64,000 nucleotides of DNA from contig JAFEMH010000759.1 in NCBI GenBank assembly GCA_022495995.1, forward strand, positions 496,001-560,000, in the 5' to 3' direction. This document shows, piece after piece, positions 10,210 to 22,107 of this stretch; position 1 is the stretch's first letter, and every line of letters starts with the position of its first letter. The DNA comes from Adenophora triphylla var. japonica. Taxonomy: Eukaryota; Streptophyta; Magnoliopsida; Asterales; Campanulaceae. Under the pieces are notes generated by a model that did not search any database, was not told the DNA's origin, and saw only the letters and a list, made by a program, of their open reading frames with translations. The position numbers and the translations under genes are program-made.

Positions 10210-12406
10210 TGTCACGACCCTAAAGCTAGGCACTATTTTGATCATGTTGAGCACGTGTATGTGGTGTGTGTTTCATATCGTTTCATGAATTGCATTATAT
10301 TTGTGATTATTTTGTGTTCATTTTTATATTTCAATAACCTATTTGGTATTTTAACTATGTTAATAAATTAAATTGAATTATTTAATGACTAATTGAAACT
10401 AATAGGAGTTGTGTAGTTGAATTAGAAATTGTTGAAATTTAACTAAAAAACTTGTAAAAATATTGAGGTGCTAAAGTGTAAAGTTTAAAACTTAAGAAAT
10501 CTAATGGCAACAACACAATACTAGGAGGAGCTTAAGTGAATGTCTTCAATGTATATCCTTAGGTTGAAGCTTCTTGAATCAAGCAGAGACCAAAAACCAT
10601 TTCTTTCCGCTGTTCCTTCTGATCACTTTAAAAATCCATTAGGTTCATTCCAAAATTCACCATAAATTCAACCTTGTCCATTCTTCATTTCGTTTAATTC
10701 AAAATGTTCGGGAAGCTGCATAGATCATTCCCATACAATTAAATTTTTCATTCTTCATTTTATTTCGGAAGGTAAGTTATTATTTCCTTCTTTAATTCTT
10801 GCTCATTTGATGTTAATGTTGCAATTGTTGAAGTATACATGTTGCATTTAGCATTTGATTATTTTCTTGAGTTGAAATGGACTTGGGATGAGTAAAATGA
10901 AGTGTTGGTATGGTATTTTTAGCTTGAGGTGAAAAGGTAAGTTTAAAATTAAGGTTTTCAAGCATTGCTGATGTTTGAAACATCAGATGGATTTTCTGCT
11001 GAAGGGCACGACTCGTGCTTGAGGGCACGAGTCGTTCCCATCCCCCATTCGTGATAATGAGTCGTGTAAATAAAAACACTCGTGATGATTCAAGTGGCAC
11101 GACTCGTGCTGTCTGTCACGAGTCGTGCATTTGCCTATTTCTGCTATGTCAGTTTTAAAGCCATTTATTCCTAACTACCTAATCTTTTATCCAATTGAAA
11201 ACCATAATCAAAGTACAATATATGAACTATCAAATGATGTCTTAACTTGTTCAAAATGGTATTAGGAAGGTTATGTAATCTTTTCTTGAAAAATGGTTGG
11301 AAAACAAAATGGAAACTTAACTAAAGTTGGTCAAACTTAGCAAAATAACCTTAAACATTTTATTGAGGTTAAGTAATGTTGTATGTGAATATGTAAGACT
11401 TATTTGGGATATTTTGTGCCAATACATGGTTACGTATTCATGGTGTTTTTGTTCTATAGTGTATTGAAACATAAGTTGCACTATTTTGTTGGTTTAAACA
11501 TGAGTAATAATACCATGTTAATGGATTGATATCCCGATTGTGGATTTATTTTCAAGTATCGGTTTATGTGCTTGAACGTGTGTATCAGCTGATATTTATT
11601 AGGGGTATAATGGTATTCGATCAATTATGGATTAAGCTCTATGAATTGACTGAATTATATTATACATGTGACTGTCCCCTTTTGTTGGCCACAGTTGGGG
11701 TTATAGCTTTTGTTCTTTGCCAAAAGCATTTACAGATAGCGAGTAATCTTATTTGATTCTCTGAAAAATGAGTCTTATAAGATGGTGAATATGTATAAAC
11801 AGTTCACTAAAGAGAGGAGTTAATACTCCCATGTTATACGACATATTGTTCAGGGAAAGGTAAACCGAGGTAACGTAATGTGTTTACAGCTTTAAACAAG
11901 GTGTTATGTGTAAACATGTTATGTGTTTCATCTTATATGTCATCTTGTTGCATCATAATAGCTTACTGAGATTTATTCTCACCCTTATCCCTTTTACTGT
12001 TTTAGACCGCTCTGAGACAGGAAGCCAGAACCAGTGAGGCCGGGGAAGAGTTTGGAAGGCTTTCTTTTGGGAATTGTCAGGGTATGTTGTATAGTTAGTT
12101 TGTAGTTGGGAGTATCATTCAGATACCATTCTTTTGGGGACTTGTATATAGTACTGATTTTGTAAAATGTTTCCGCATGTGTCTATGATGTAATTAAAAC
12201 AGGTTGTTGTTTTTACAAAGTTTGTTTAGTAAACCTATCTTCAAGTGGAGATGTGTCGTTGATTTTATATTGGCCTGTGAAAGTTGAGTGCGTATATTTA
12301 AAAATAAACAAAAGTTTTTAAATTTAAGCGACTTTTACAATCGAGGGGACCCTCCCGCTCGGGGCACGTGCTAAGGTTCCGGGTTGGGATTTGGTGAGTC
12401 CCCACA
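10210..12406 (+). repeat. 5' LTR of the Tekay-like element
   Basis: 2197 bp, beginning TGTCACGACCC and ending CCCCACA, directly repeated at 24733-26999. It contains a cluster of CACGACTCGTG / CACGAGTCGTG words at about 11006-11129. The 3' LTR differs by scattered substitutions and by one extra 57-bp tandem duplication. Confidence 0.93.
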
Positions 12407-12408
12407 GT

Positions 12409-12421
12409 TGGTATCAGAGCC
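12409..12421 (+). other. Primer binding site (initiator Met tRNA)
   Basis: TGGTATCAGAGCC lies two bases after the 5' LTR end. This is the standard plant retrotransposon site complementary to the 3' end of initiator methionine tRNA. Confidence 0.95.
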
Positions 12422-12507
12422 TAGTTTTAGAAGTCAAGGGTAGACGTCTAGACTAAGGGGGAGTGTGTGATAACTGACGACGAGTGTTTGATGTAGGGGT
12501 TTGTAAA

Positions 12508-13967
12508 ATGGATGGAAATGGTAATGATCAAAACAGGGCTCCAGAAAATGTTGGTAATGTTTGGGCAGATGGAAATCAGAATGAAGAAATGATGAACTTG
12601 TTCAGGGTATTCTTACAGAATATGGCAACTCGGGGACAAGCTCAGAATCAACCTGAGGTATGTCCAGGCTATGGGTTAGAAAGGTTTGTGAAGATGGTTC
12701 CACCAAGCTTCAATGGAGATCCGGATCCGGTAAAAGCTGAAAGATGGCTCGAGGCAATGAATAAGATCTTCTCAGCTATGGAATGTAGAGATGATGAAAA
12801 GGTTAGATGTGCAGTTTTTAAACTTGAAGGTCCAGCTGAGCATTGGTGGCAACCTTTGAAGGGAAGTTGGGATAAGGATCATACACCTTAGACTTGGGAT
12901 AATTTTACTCGAAAGTTTAAAGAGCATTTCATTCCAATGGTGACACGTGACAAAAGGGAGATGGAGTTCTTGCATCTAAAGCAGGGAAACATGACAGTGG
13001 CTCAGTACTCAGCCAAGTTTACTGAGTTGGCTCGTTATTGCACTCATTTGGTACCAGATGAAGAAAGAAGAATTTATCATTTTGTGAAAGGTTTGAGACT
13101 CGAATTCAGGAAGCAGTTGTTGAAACACGACTTTCCAGATTATCAGGCAGATGTGAATAGGGCCTATAGAATTGAAAATGATATCGAGGAACATTGTGGA
13201 AGATCGGAAATTTGGTGGTGAAAGCAAGCAAAGGTATCAAGGACAAGGTTCAGGATAAAACAGAGGACAAAAGCAAAGTGCGTTCAGTAAAGGTTACCCA
13301 GGAGGACAGCCAAGGTTTTCAGCCCCAGGGAGTGTTCGAGAGACATGTTGCAGTTCCTATGACACATCCAGTATCAGGTCAGCATGGGGTTGTTTGCAAC
13401 TTTTGCAAGAAAATTGGGCATACAGAAGACAAATGTTGGAGTAAACAGGGCAAGTGCATAGAATGTGGAGCACTGGGTCATTTTAGGAGGAATTGTCCAA
13501 AGTTACAACGGGGACAAGCTTCAGGCAGTAGTCAGCAAGGTGGGCAACAGAGAAGTGGTGCGAAGAGAGATAGTGAAGGAAAACCAAAAGAGATAGTCCA
13601 AGGTCGAGTTTTTGCTTTGGGTAGTGGAGAGGTAGACCCTACGGCAGTCATTAGAGGTATATTACCTATCTCAAGAGTTAGGGCTCGTATCCTTATAGAT
13701 CCCGGTTCATCTCATTCATACGTGGCATTGCATTTTGCTTTTTCTTTGCATAATTTGCCTAAGATTTTGCCATATGTGTTGGAGGTTTCTACTTCTATGG
13801 TTGAGTGCCTCGAATCTTCTCTGGTTTACCGCGGTTGTGATGTTGTTATATGTGGGCACGTATTGCCTGTTGATTTGGTAGAATTACCAATTCGTGATTT
13901 TGATGTTATACTTGGCATGGACTGGTTGAGTCGTTATCATGCATCAGTAGATTGTCGTAAGAAGTGA
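12508..13967 (+). pseudogene. gag and aspartic protease of the Tekay-like element, broken
   Basis: The start is set at the ATG at 12508 (MDGNGNDQNRAP), about 90 bp after the primer site. The gag domain is recognisable (PPSFNGDPDPVKAERWLEAM, FKLEGPAEHWW). A TAG at about 12889 stops it after DHTP. The frame resumes at TWDNFTRKFKEHF and runs to about 13200, where a frameshift occurs. The next frame has two zinc knuckles (CNFCKKIGHTEDKC and CIECGALGHFRRNC) and the protease segment ILIDPGSSHSYV. There the normal D-S/T-G active site reads D-P-G, so the protease would probably be dead even without the stops. It ends near the conserved GMDWLSRYHASVDC. Confidence 0.88.
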
Positions 13968-14066
13968 GTCTCGTTTTCTATACCTGGTTTGCCTATGTTT
14001 GTATTTGATGCGGATAAGTCATTATGTGGTATTCATATTATATCTGCATTAAAGGCATAAAAGTCA

Positions 14067-14391
14067 TTGTCTAAAAGGTGTGAAGGTTATTTGGAATATG
14101 TGCTAGACACGAGTAAGAAGTCACCTGAGTTATCACATGTACCTGTTGTAAGTGAGTTTTTAGATGTGTTTTCAACAGAGTATTCCATGCCACCAGACAG
14201 GGAAGTGGAATTCTGTATTGACTTAATGTCAGGTACAATGTCGATATCAAAAGCACCTTATAGAATGGCACCGGCTGAACTGAAGGAGTTGAAAATTTAG
14301 TTGCAAGAGTTATTGGATAGAGGATTTATCCGTCCGAGTGTTTCACCGGGGGGAGCACATGTACTGTTTGTAAGAAAGAATGATGGCACTT
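14067..14391 (+). pseudogene. RT N-terminal part, before the nested insertion
   Basis: After a stop near 14058 the frame reads CEGYLEYVLD, the linker between protease and RT, then VSEFLDVFS and the gypsy RT start. A TAG at 14298 interrupts it just before [13 protein letters not shown]. Coding continues to VRKNDGT at 14391, where the nested element begins. The second half of the same motif resumes at 22108. Confidence 0.85.
14387..14391 (+). repeat. Target site duplication CACTT, left copy
   Basis: CACTT precedes the 5' LTR of the nested element, and the right copy is at 22103-22107. Removing one copy and the element restores the RT reading frame across KNDGT/LRLC, which fixes the insertion point exactly. 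Confidence 0.95.
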
Positions 14392-15446
14392 TGTAGACAC
14401 CCCATTCTGAACCCATGATTACACTACTCTTCATCTCTCTTTTATGTTTTGATGAAAGCATATCAGTTTCGTCATGTTTCGTTAAGTTTCTAACTAACCT
14501 CGTTAGTTTTGGACCTAACTGACTAACGGAATAACTGAAGAGGACAAAATGGTCATCAGACTAGTTATCTCGCACGAGATATCATATCTCGCGCGAGATA
14601 TCCCCTCGACAGGATATGCAGAAATCACTCTCCTTCTCCGTTTCAAACTCTCTTTTTGGATAAAACCTTATCAATTCGGGTATCCAATCGGGCGAGTTCT
14701 GGAACCTTCCTAGGGGATTTTACCTCTCCACCTTCACCTCTCCAACCTCCTATAAATACTGGATGACTTTCAGTGTTTCGGGGGTCGACAATTCTGATCC
14801 TTGATCAAGAAAACACACAACACACACAAATTTGTTGGTTTCTTTCCACGAAAGACTCCTTCAAATCACTCACAAAACAACTCCCAAAGTTTGTTCATCA
14901 ACCTTGTTGATTAACAAACATCGAAGCCCGAATCAAGGGACCAAGGCAAAGCTCCGTCCGCATCGAGATCCAAATCAAGGATCGAGGCGAAGCTCTGTCC
15001 GAATCAAGGTTCGACTCTAAACTTGAGTCGAAACTCTGTCCGCATCCCTCCTCAAAAAAGGTAATCATCCTTTAAACTTTCGTTTCTCTTCTCAACCTCT
15101 CTATTGATTTTAGAGTAGTGTAATCCCATCAAAAGGATTAGCCTAGAGTCCCTTCAGTCAATGAAGGCGATCTCGAAGCATACAATCCGACATTCCTAAT
15201 CAAGAAATTGATTAGGGTTTATTTGTTTTTCTTTAATTATTTTATTTAAAAGATTGAAAACCTCTCTTTTCTTTAGCAAGACCGATCTCCGGATTGGGTG
15301 AAATGGATGCCTTCTAAACCTACCCATTTCATAACCTAAGCCCCGAACCCAAATCTCTTTCAAAATGGTTTTCCTATGTTTCCAATCGAATAATATAGGT
15401 GGCGACTCAAAAAGATGAAAAGATGAAATTTTCTCACAACGCTACA
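14392..15446 (+). repeat. 5' LTR of the gag-only element
   Basis: 1055 bp. Compared with the 3' LTR it lacks an 8-bp duplication near the start (ATTACATG in the 3' copy) and differs at a few bases (for example 14692-14702). It contains the paired palindromes ATCTCGCACGAGAT and ATCTCGCGCGAGAT at about 14567-14600 and a TATAAATA box at about 14752. GGTGGCGACTC lies about 50 bp before the end. Confidence 0.93.
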
Positions 15447-15447
15447 G

Positions 15448-15466
15448 TGGCGAATCCGCTGGGGAA
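15448..15466 (+). other. Primer binding site of the gag-only element
   Basis: TGGCGAATCCGCTGGGGAA starts two bases after the LTR. The TGGCGA..C.GCTGGGGA pattern is the one I know from Ogre/Tat-branch elements, so the missing pol was probably of that branch. Confidence 0.8.
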
Positions 15467-16886
15467 TAAAAATTAAGAGGCTTAAACTTGCGTCAAAATT
15501 AAAAGAGAGGTTTTTCAATCTGTTTTGTAAAATTCGAATTTTTCTGCTCTCAGATGGGAGATATCTCGCACGAGATATCATTATCTCGCGCGAGATATGG
15601 CCTCCGATCTGGTTGTTTTACGGTTTCTCCTGTTTAGCTCGTAATCCAAGACGAGAGCCGAACATGCAAGGGGATCCCGAGAATTCATTATCTGCGAGTT
15701 CCTGCATCTTAAGGCCTCCCTTAAGGTGTAGAACTCGAACCTTTAATTCCCTTAAATAATTGATTATTATTTATGAACTGCGTGTGATTGGGTTTTATTT
15801 AATTAAAGTCCGGTCCATTGGGGATTCGGGAGTTGTAAATTGAATTATTTATCTCTCTTTATCTCTCTTTATGTGGAACTACGACGGCCTGAGTCTCCCC
15901 AAATTGGGAGAAACGTAGGCAACCACTTGGTGCGGCCATTATTTGTTTTCCTTTTGATTTTCAAAAAAAATCTCTATTTTATCTATCACCTAGATTGACT
16001 CTCACACACGCGCACTCATATTATATCTGTCATTGCACTACATACCCTTGATAAACCCGGGACCCACACTAAGGACGGATGACGGTAACCACCTAGTCGC
16101 CGGTCTCTCCGAAGTTGGATCATCCCACTCCGCGTATTCAATCCACCTAGATTGTCATATCGCGGGGAGCCTAGCCTTCCAGCCCTGCATCGCCACATAT
16201 CATGTAGATTGTCCTTTTTAGGAACACTCCGTGACCGGTCGGTTTTGACTCGGTAATCTTTCTTGTCTTTGACCAAAATAAAGTTCATATAAAATTGACT
16301 ATCGAGAAAAGGATTCGGAAAAGTCCCTTCGAAAAAAAAAAGAAAAAGTCCCTTCGGAAATGTCCCTTCGGAATGACCCTTTCGGAAGTCCCTTTAAAGA
16401 AAAAAAAATCCTTCCGGTCAATTTTACGTGGCTTTACTTTTCAAAGAATGGTCAATTACCGAGTCCCTAGGTTTGGTTCGAATTACGTACGCCTGCAAGT
16501 TTTGCCTAGGATGCTAGATAGAAAACGGATCTTTGTCCGTCCGACCATGAATTTAGGAAATAAAAAGGAATAAAATCCATCTCTCCGAATGGTTATCTCG
16601 TGCGAGACCACCTAGTCTCGCGCGAGATATTATTTGCAGATTTCGTGTTTGTGATTGATGATCGATGTGCGCTCCCTCCTTGAGTCAAAACTTCGTCTCT
16701 AATAAAAATAAAACTTCAAAAAAAATCACTCGTGAGGTAATTTTAACCATCATCCTTTTCTCCATCTAGGATCATTTGGGGCTAATCTTCTAAGAGGCGT
16801 TTCGTTAGGATATCTCGAGTTCATCTCTAAGGTCGTCAAGTTCCCTTACCTCTCCAACGGTAGCGTCTCAATTTCTTTCCAACACG
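15467..16886 (+). other. Leader region of the gag-only element
   Basis: About 1.4 kb without a gene. It holds two further copies of the paired palindrome (about 15560-15598 and 16598-16630) and the block CTACGACGGCCTGAGTCTCC...ACGTAGGCAACC (about 15880-15925), which recurs in degenerate form near 20910-20960. A short run of GTCCCTTCGGAA repeats lies at about 16322-16400. Long leaders are usual for this branch. Confidence 0.7.
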
Positions 16887-18119
16887 ATGAGTTCCGAAGC
16901 ACTCAAGAAGGAAATTGAGGACCAAAGGATTCGCTATGAAGAAATGCTACAAGCCCAATCCGATGAAATAGAGGCCCGATTAGAACTTGAAAGAAGAATC
17001 CAAGCCGGGGAAATGAAAGCCATGGTTGACGAACTCCAAGCCATGAAACTACAATTGGCCGAATTAAGCTCAAAGAAGAAAGAGAATGAGTCCTCTTCCG
17101 ATGACGAAGTATCATACACTAAGAAAGCTAAAAGGCACCGCAAGCACAAGAAAAAGGTGTATAAGTCTAGCTCATCATCTTCCTCCTCCGACAATGAGAG
17201 TTATGCTTCCAAGAAAGAAAGAAAGAGAGAAAGCAAGGATGAACCCCTTACCATGGAATTGCTAGAAAAGAAACTTGCATCCCTCGATGTGAGTAAGGGA
17301 GCCTCGCTCTCTATCGACTATGACACCCTTCGTCAATCCATGTCAAAGCTTCCTAGAAAGTACAAGACACCCGACATTGCAAAATTCAATGGTACTACTT
17401 GTCCAAAAATCCATCTGGAAACCTACTCTTGGTCCATGCTACCTATGGGTGTCGATGACAGCTTGCTAGTTCAATGCTTCCCTCAAACCCTCGATGGTGC
17501 CGCTAGAGATTGGTACATGACTCTTCCACTCTCCACAAGGCTTGATTGGCCACTCGCCAGTCGTGCCTTCCAAGAACATTTTGAGGACAACACTACCTAC
17601 CGCACTACTAGGAGAGACCTTGAGCAAACCAAGCAACTTCCGAATGAATCATTCGCAGACTTCGTCAAAAGATGGAGGACCAAACTGACTGAAATCGTTG
17701 ATAGGCCAAGCCTAGACGAACAAATTCATATCCTACTTCAATGTCTCCGCGAAGAGTACCAAGAGAAGCTTGCCGGCAATTACTTCCCTAGTTTTGTCGA
17801 ACTCCATAAATCGGGCCTTAGAATCGATGAATTGATCCGTCTTAGAAAGAATTCAGAAAAGGAGAATCGTCCAATAAAGGGGAGCACCGGTCGTACCTAT
17901 CATGATTTAGGAGGGACTACTCTTAAGGAGATGTTCGATGATCTAGTAGGCCAAGGAAAATTGAAGCCAATGGAAGACTATCATCCTAAGAAAATGAGAG
18001 AAGATTGGGACCACGAAAAATTTTGCGATTACCATCAGTTTAGTGGTCATGACACCAACAATTGCTACAATTTGAGGGATGCCATCCAAGACTTGTATGA
18101 AGCCGGAAAGATCAACTGA
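16887..18119 (+). CDS. Retrotransposon gag protein, intact
   Basis: 410 aa starting at ATG 16887 (MSSEALKKEIEDQ). Residues 1-65 are Glu/Lys/Gln-rich and should form a coiled coil. Residues 65-115 are a basic, Ser-rich stretch with a run of ten serines. About 150-320 is the retrotransposon gag capsid-like domain (IAKFNGTTCPKIHLETY, LDGAARDWYMTLP, ELEQTKQ-like and SFADFVKRWR). Near residue 380 comes a Cys/His cluster CDYHQFSGHDTNNC, followed by LRDAIQDLYEAGKI as in Tat-branch gags. It would package the element RNA into particles supplied with enzymes by a partner element. No stops or frameshifts were found. The ORF ends in TGA and nothing coding follows. Confidence 0.9.
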   Translation: MSSEALKKEIEDQRIRYEEMLQAQSDEIEARLELERRIQAGEMKAMVDELQAMKLQLAELSSKKKENESSSDDEVSYTKKAKRHRKHKKKVYKSSSSSSSSDNESYASKKERKRESKDEPLTMELLEKKLASLDVSKGASLSIDYDTLRQSMSKLPRKYKTPDIAKFNGTTCPKIHLETYSWSMLPMGVDDSLLVQCFPQTLDGAARDWYMTLPLSTRLDWPLASRAFQEHFEDNTTYRTTRRDLEQTKQLPNESFADFVKRWRTKLTEIVDRPSLDEQIHILLQCLREEYQEKLAGNYFPSFVELHKSGLRIDELIRLRKNSEKENRPIKGSTGRTYHDLGGTTLKEMFDDLVGQGKLKPMEDYHPKKMREDWDHEKFCDYHQFSGHDTNNCYNLRDAIQDLYEAGKIN

Positions 18120-20095
18120 AGCATCACCACCTTGGGGCTCCGATTGTCCTCTCCTTTTTTTCCTTTGAAAAAAAAAGAGAGAAAAAAAAAAGAAAAAAAA
18201 TATAGATTAGGTTAGCTTCCTAGTATGTTCTTGAAGAGTCATTCTGTCATTCTAGTCCATCTCTATCCTCTCTAGTTTGTGTCAAGTGAACTATCGAGTC
18301 TGTTTCAAATTTTCTTATCAATAAAAGTTATCTCTTTACCCTAAACACTTTCCCAAGAGTTGTTCTTCTTTATGAGTATCATTTGATCTATGTTGAATAG
18401 TAGACCCTCATTCCTTAAATCATCACGAAAAATAGAAACATCTAAACAAGTTTGAAATGAAAACTATCCTTAGAAGGCTTAAGGCTAAACATTACTCATG
18501 TTGAAAGTCGAAGATCAACAAACGAAGGAAGCCAAAGGCACTACTATCAGCATTCATCCCAAGAAGAGTGGGGCTACTCAATTCAAGGCTTTGAGAGTAC
18601 AAAAATAAATAAAAAGCTCGCTAGGTCGAAACTCCTCAATTCCTCCTAGGCAAAAAATAGAGCATCAAAAAAAAAAAAAAAGAGGAAAAACTCTCAAGCC
18701 TTCATCGCCCCACGACAAGGATGGAATTTCAACAAAGGCAAGAAGGACTCTCCCACAAAGAAGAAGAGTCAAGTGATACCAACGAAGAAAAGAGGATCCC
18801 TCAACATCCTCTTACAATGAAGCATGAATGGCAACGCAAATGAAGAAGACTTTCAACATCAATCCATAAAGAGAAATGTTTAGCCTTAAGTCATGCTAAC
18901 GATTGACTTTCCTTTCAAACTCGTTAAGAAATTTCTAGATGATGCAAGGTCCATTAAAAGTAGAACAACTTTTCTAGATCTTTGAGCCATATAGCGTTCT
19001 TTGTTGAGTCTAGGGGCTTCCTCTTAGCCATTCTCATACACACTCTTGAAATCCAAGCATCAAAACTGGGGCTTCCTAACCTTTCCTCCCCCAGTCAATC
19101 CCCACTCACACTCTACAAAATAATCAAATCTGCAGTAGGGGCTTTCCTCTTTCGTTTCTCACTCTCATCATTAGAAATTATACTCTCCCAAAAGAGTCAA
19201 TGCTTGGATCACCTTCCAAAAAATAGAGTCCGTCTCTCCTCAACTAAACTTGAGATCTCATCTTTTTCCTTAATGAGATTCTTCCAACTGAGTCACCTTC
19301 GAGTACACATACTTTTCAAAAAAAAAAAAAAGATAATAGCTCGCTAGGTTGAAAACTCGTAAAGAGCGGCCTAGGCAAAAGTTAGAGCACAAAAACAAAA
19401 GACGCAAAAGAGATGCCCGCTAGATTGAAAACCCGAAAGGGCAGTCTAGGCAAAAACCAGGGTGCGTCACAAAAAAAAAATCAAAGGGAAAAAGGAGGGG
19501 ACCCTTCTTCGATTCACGCAGTCTCACAAGCCTGTTCACGAAGTCATCTACAACATACAAGAAGTCTTGGGGCTTAGTGTCAAGAGAAGCCTTGGAAAAT
19601 GCGTACTTTGGATTAGGAAGCATAAGTCCTACATAGCAAAAACCATTGGAGTGGTTTAAACCTTGTTCAGTCAATGATCATCACACGAGAAACTTAGGGG
19701 CTTGACGACGAAAAAGTCCTACGACAACGAAAAATCCTTGAAGTATCCTGAACCTTAGTGTTGAACTTGGGTTATCTCAACGGAATCCTATTAGACGATT
19801 GTCTCATTCAATCTTTAGATGAACCTCACGAGTTGGTCTTCAAAACCAAAAATCTAAATCACAAACAATTTCCAATCCTCACATAATAGAACTCAGTCTC
19901 CCCGCTGATTCTTGGAGTCGAGTGCACATTGATCGTCTTGAACAAGCAAGTGCTTAAGTGAATGTATGTTGTTATGCAAATGCTTTCACTAACCCTCTTG
20001 CAGGGATTAAGGCACGTCAAGTGCCTACTTTCAAGAATTAGATCAAACATGTTGAGTGTTTGAATTTCGCTTACCATCTACCAATGCATCCAAAT
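18120..20095 (+). other. Non-coding 3' region of the gag-only element
   Basis: A/C-rich sequence without a credible ORF, broken by several poly(A)/AAG tracts. A motif of about 50 bp, GCTCGCTAGGTTGAAAAC ... CCTAGGCAAAA ... AGAGCA, occurs three times (about 18616, 19338, 19410). Where pol would be expected, there is no similarity to RT or integrase in either strand. Confidence 0.7.
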
Positions 20096-20275
20096 TAAGT
20101 GCGTCGAGCATATCTCTTAAAGCGTCAAGCAACCGTTGCGTCAAGCTACCATTGCGTCAAGCATCCATCGCGTTAAGCATCCATTGCGTCAAGCAACCAT
20201 TGCGTCAAGCATCCATAGCGTCAAGCAACCATCGCGTCAAGCATCCATCACGTCAAGTGCCATGCGTCAAGCATA
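20096..20275 (+). repeat. Tandem repeat, 15-bp unit
   Basis: About eleven imperfect copies of CCATTGCGTCAAGCA, ending at about 20275. Some copies differ in one or two bases (ATCGCG, ATAGCG, ATCACG). Confidence 0.85.
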
Positions 20276-20280
20276 TTCCA

Positions 20281-20569
20281 ACAAAAAGCCCGATTCAACG
20301 CCCAGACAGGTGGATCGTCAACAATTAGGTGTGTCAAACATCTAAGATGCGTCAAGCATCTAGGGTCAGTATGTCGAATACTTACCTTATCAAAAGCCCG
20401 ATTCAACGCCCAGACAGGTGGATCGTCATCAATTAGATGTGTCAAGCATCTAGGGTCAGTATGTCAAATACTTACCTTATCAAAAGCCCGATTCAACGCC
20501 CAGACAGGTGGATCGTCAACAATTAGGTGTGTCAAGCATCTACAAGTAGTATGTCGAGTACTACTCAAC
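20281..20569 (+). repeat. Tandem repeat, about 90-112-bp unit, three copies
   Basis: Each unit starts AAAAGCCCGATTCAACGCCC and includes CAGACAGGTGGATCGTCA and GTGTCAAGCATCTA. Copies begin near 20282, 20393 and 20483. The GTCAAGCAT core is shared with the 15-bp array just upstream, so the two arrays are probably related. Confidence 0.85.
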
Positions 20570-20766
20570 AAAAAGCTCGGTCTTGAATCGCCAGGATCGT
20601 CACCTCAACAAAAAGCTCGGTCCCGAATCGCCAGGATCGTCACCTCAACAAAAAGCTCGGTCTTGAATCGCCAGGATCGTCACCTCAACAAAAAGCTCGG
20701 TCCCGAATCGCCAGGATCGTCACCTCAACAAAAGCTCGGTCCCGAATCGCCAAGATCGTCACCTCA
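20570..20766 (+). repeat. Tandem repeat, 40-bp unit, five copies
   Basis: The unit is AAAAAGCTCGGTCCCGAATC then GCCAGGATCGTCACCTCAAC. Copies alternate CGGTCTTG and CGGTCCCG at first, and the last is one base shorter and has a CAAGATC variant. Confidence 0.88.
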
Positions 20767-21039
20767 CTTCAGACAAATAGGTATCTTCAGAATTGGGTCA
20801 TGATTTGATTCCTCAGTATGGATTTGCCTTTTCAAAAATAAAATCTCCTCGATTTTCAAAAAATGATTTTCAAAATACCTAAAGCAACCTTTTCGTGTTT
20901 TGGAGTCGAACTACGTTTTGGTCTGATTCTCCGATAGAGATACGTAGGCAGCCATGCGGCACGACCATCCCAGTGTTCAGAATGATGTCTTTTCTATCGA
21001 CGACACTTCTTCTTTCATAAGACACATCGCCGAGGGCTC

Positions 21040-22102
21040 TGTAGACACCCCATTCTGAACCCATAATTACATGATTACACTACTCTTCATCTCTCTTTTA
21101 TGTTTTGATGAAAGCATATCAGTTTCGTCATGTTTCGTTAAGTTTCTAACTAACCTCGTTAGTTTTGGACCTAACTGACTAACGGAATAACTGAAGAGGA
21201 CAAAATGGTCATCAGACTAGTTATCTCGCACGAGATATCATATCTCGCGCGAGATATCCCCTCGACAGGATATGCAGAAATCACTCTCCTTCTCCGTTTC
21301 AAACTCTCTTTTTGGATAAAACCTTATCAATTCGGGTATCCAATCGGGCGGGATTACGGAACCTTCCTAGGGGATTTTACCTCTCCACCTTCACCTCTCC
21401 AACCTCCTATAAATACTGGATGACTTTCAGTGTTTCGGGGGTCGACAATTCTGATCCTTGATCAAGAAAACACACAACACACACAAATTTGTTGGTTTCT
21501 TTCCACGAAAGACTCCTTCAAATCACTCACAAAACAACTCCCAAAGTTTGTTCATCAACCTTGTTGATTAACAAACATCGAAGCCCGAATCAAGGGACCA
21601 AGGCGAAGCTCCGTCCGCATCGAGATCCAAATCAAGGATCGAGGCGAAGCTCTGTCCGAATCAAGGTTCGACTCTAAACTTGAGCGAAACTCTGTCCGCA
21701 TCCCTCCTCAAAAAAGGTAATCATCCTTTAAACTTTCGTTTCTCTTCTCAACCTCTCTATTGATTTTAGAGTAGTATAATCCCATCAAAAGGATTAGCCT
21801 AGAGTCCCTTCAGTCAATGAAGGCGATCTCGAAGCATACAATCCGACATTCCTAATCAAGAAATTGATTAGGGTTTATTTGTTTTTCTTTAATTATTTTA
21901 TTAAAAAGATTGAAAACCTCTCTTTTCTTTAGCAAGACCGATCTCCGGATTGGGTGAAATGGATGTCTTCTAAACCTACCCATTTCATAACCTAAGCCCC
22001 GAACCCAAATCTCTTTCAAAATGGTTTTCCTATGTTTCCAATCGAATAATATAGGTGGCGACTCAAAAAGATGAAAAGATGAAATTTTCTCACAACGTTA
22101 CA
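21040..22102 (+). repeat. 3' LTR of the gag-only element
   Basis: 1063 bp, TGTAGACACCCC to GTTACA, followed directly by the CACTT duplication. The preceding 12 bases (CGCCGAGGGCTC) are only weakly purine-rich, so the polypurine tract is not obvious. Confidence 0.93.
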
Positions 22103-22107
22103 CACTT

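Larger units (their letters stand above)
14392..22102 (+). mobile_element. Gag-only LTR retrotransposon (TR-GAG type), nested
   Basis: A 7.7-kb element with LTRs of 1055 and 1063 bp (TGTAGACACCCC...GCTACA / GTTACA) and 5-bp target duplication CACTT. It has a Tat/Ogre-type primer site, one intact gag ORF and about 2.9 kb of non-coding, repeat-rich 3' region. No protease, RT or integrase can be found, so it must borrow these from an autonomous relative. Elements with terminal repeats and only gag are known in plants as TR-GAG. The LTRs are nearly identical by eye and gag is open, so it is younger than its chromovirus host. Confidence 0.92.

Noticed and set aside
14832..15020. 62-codon ORF, repeated exactly at 21489-21677
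   Set aside because: The repetition only reflects the two LTR copies. It covers the LTR leader with tandem-like GATCCAAATCAAGG words and lacks any domain.
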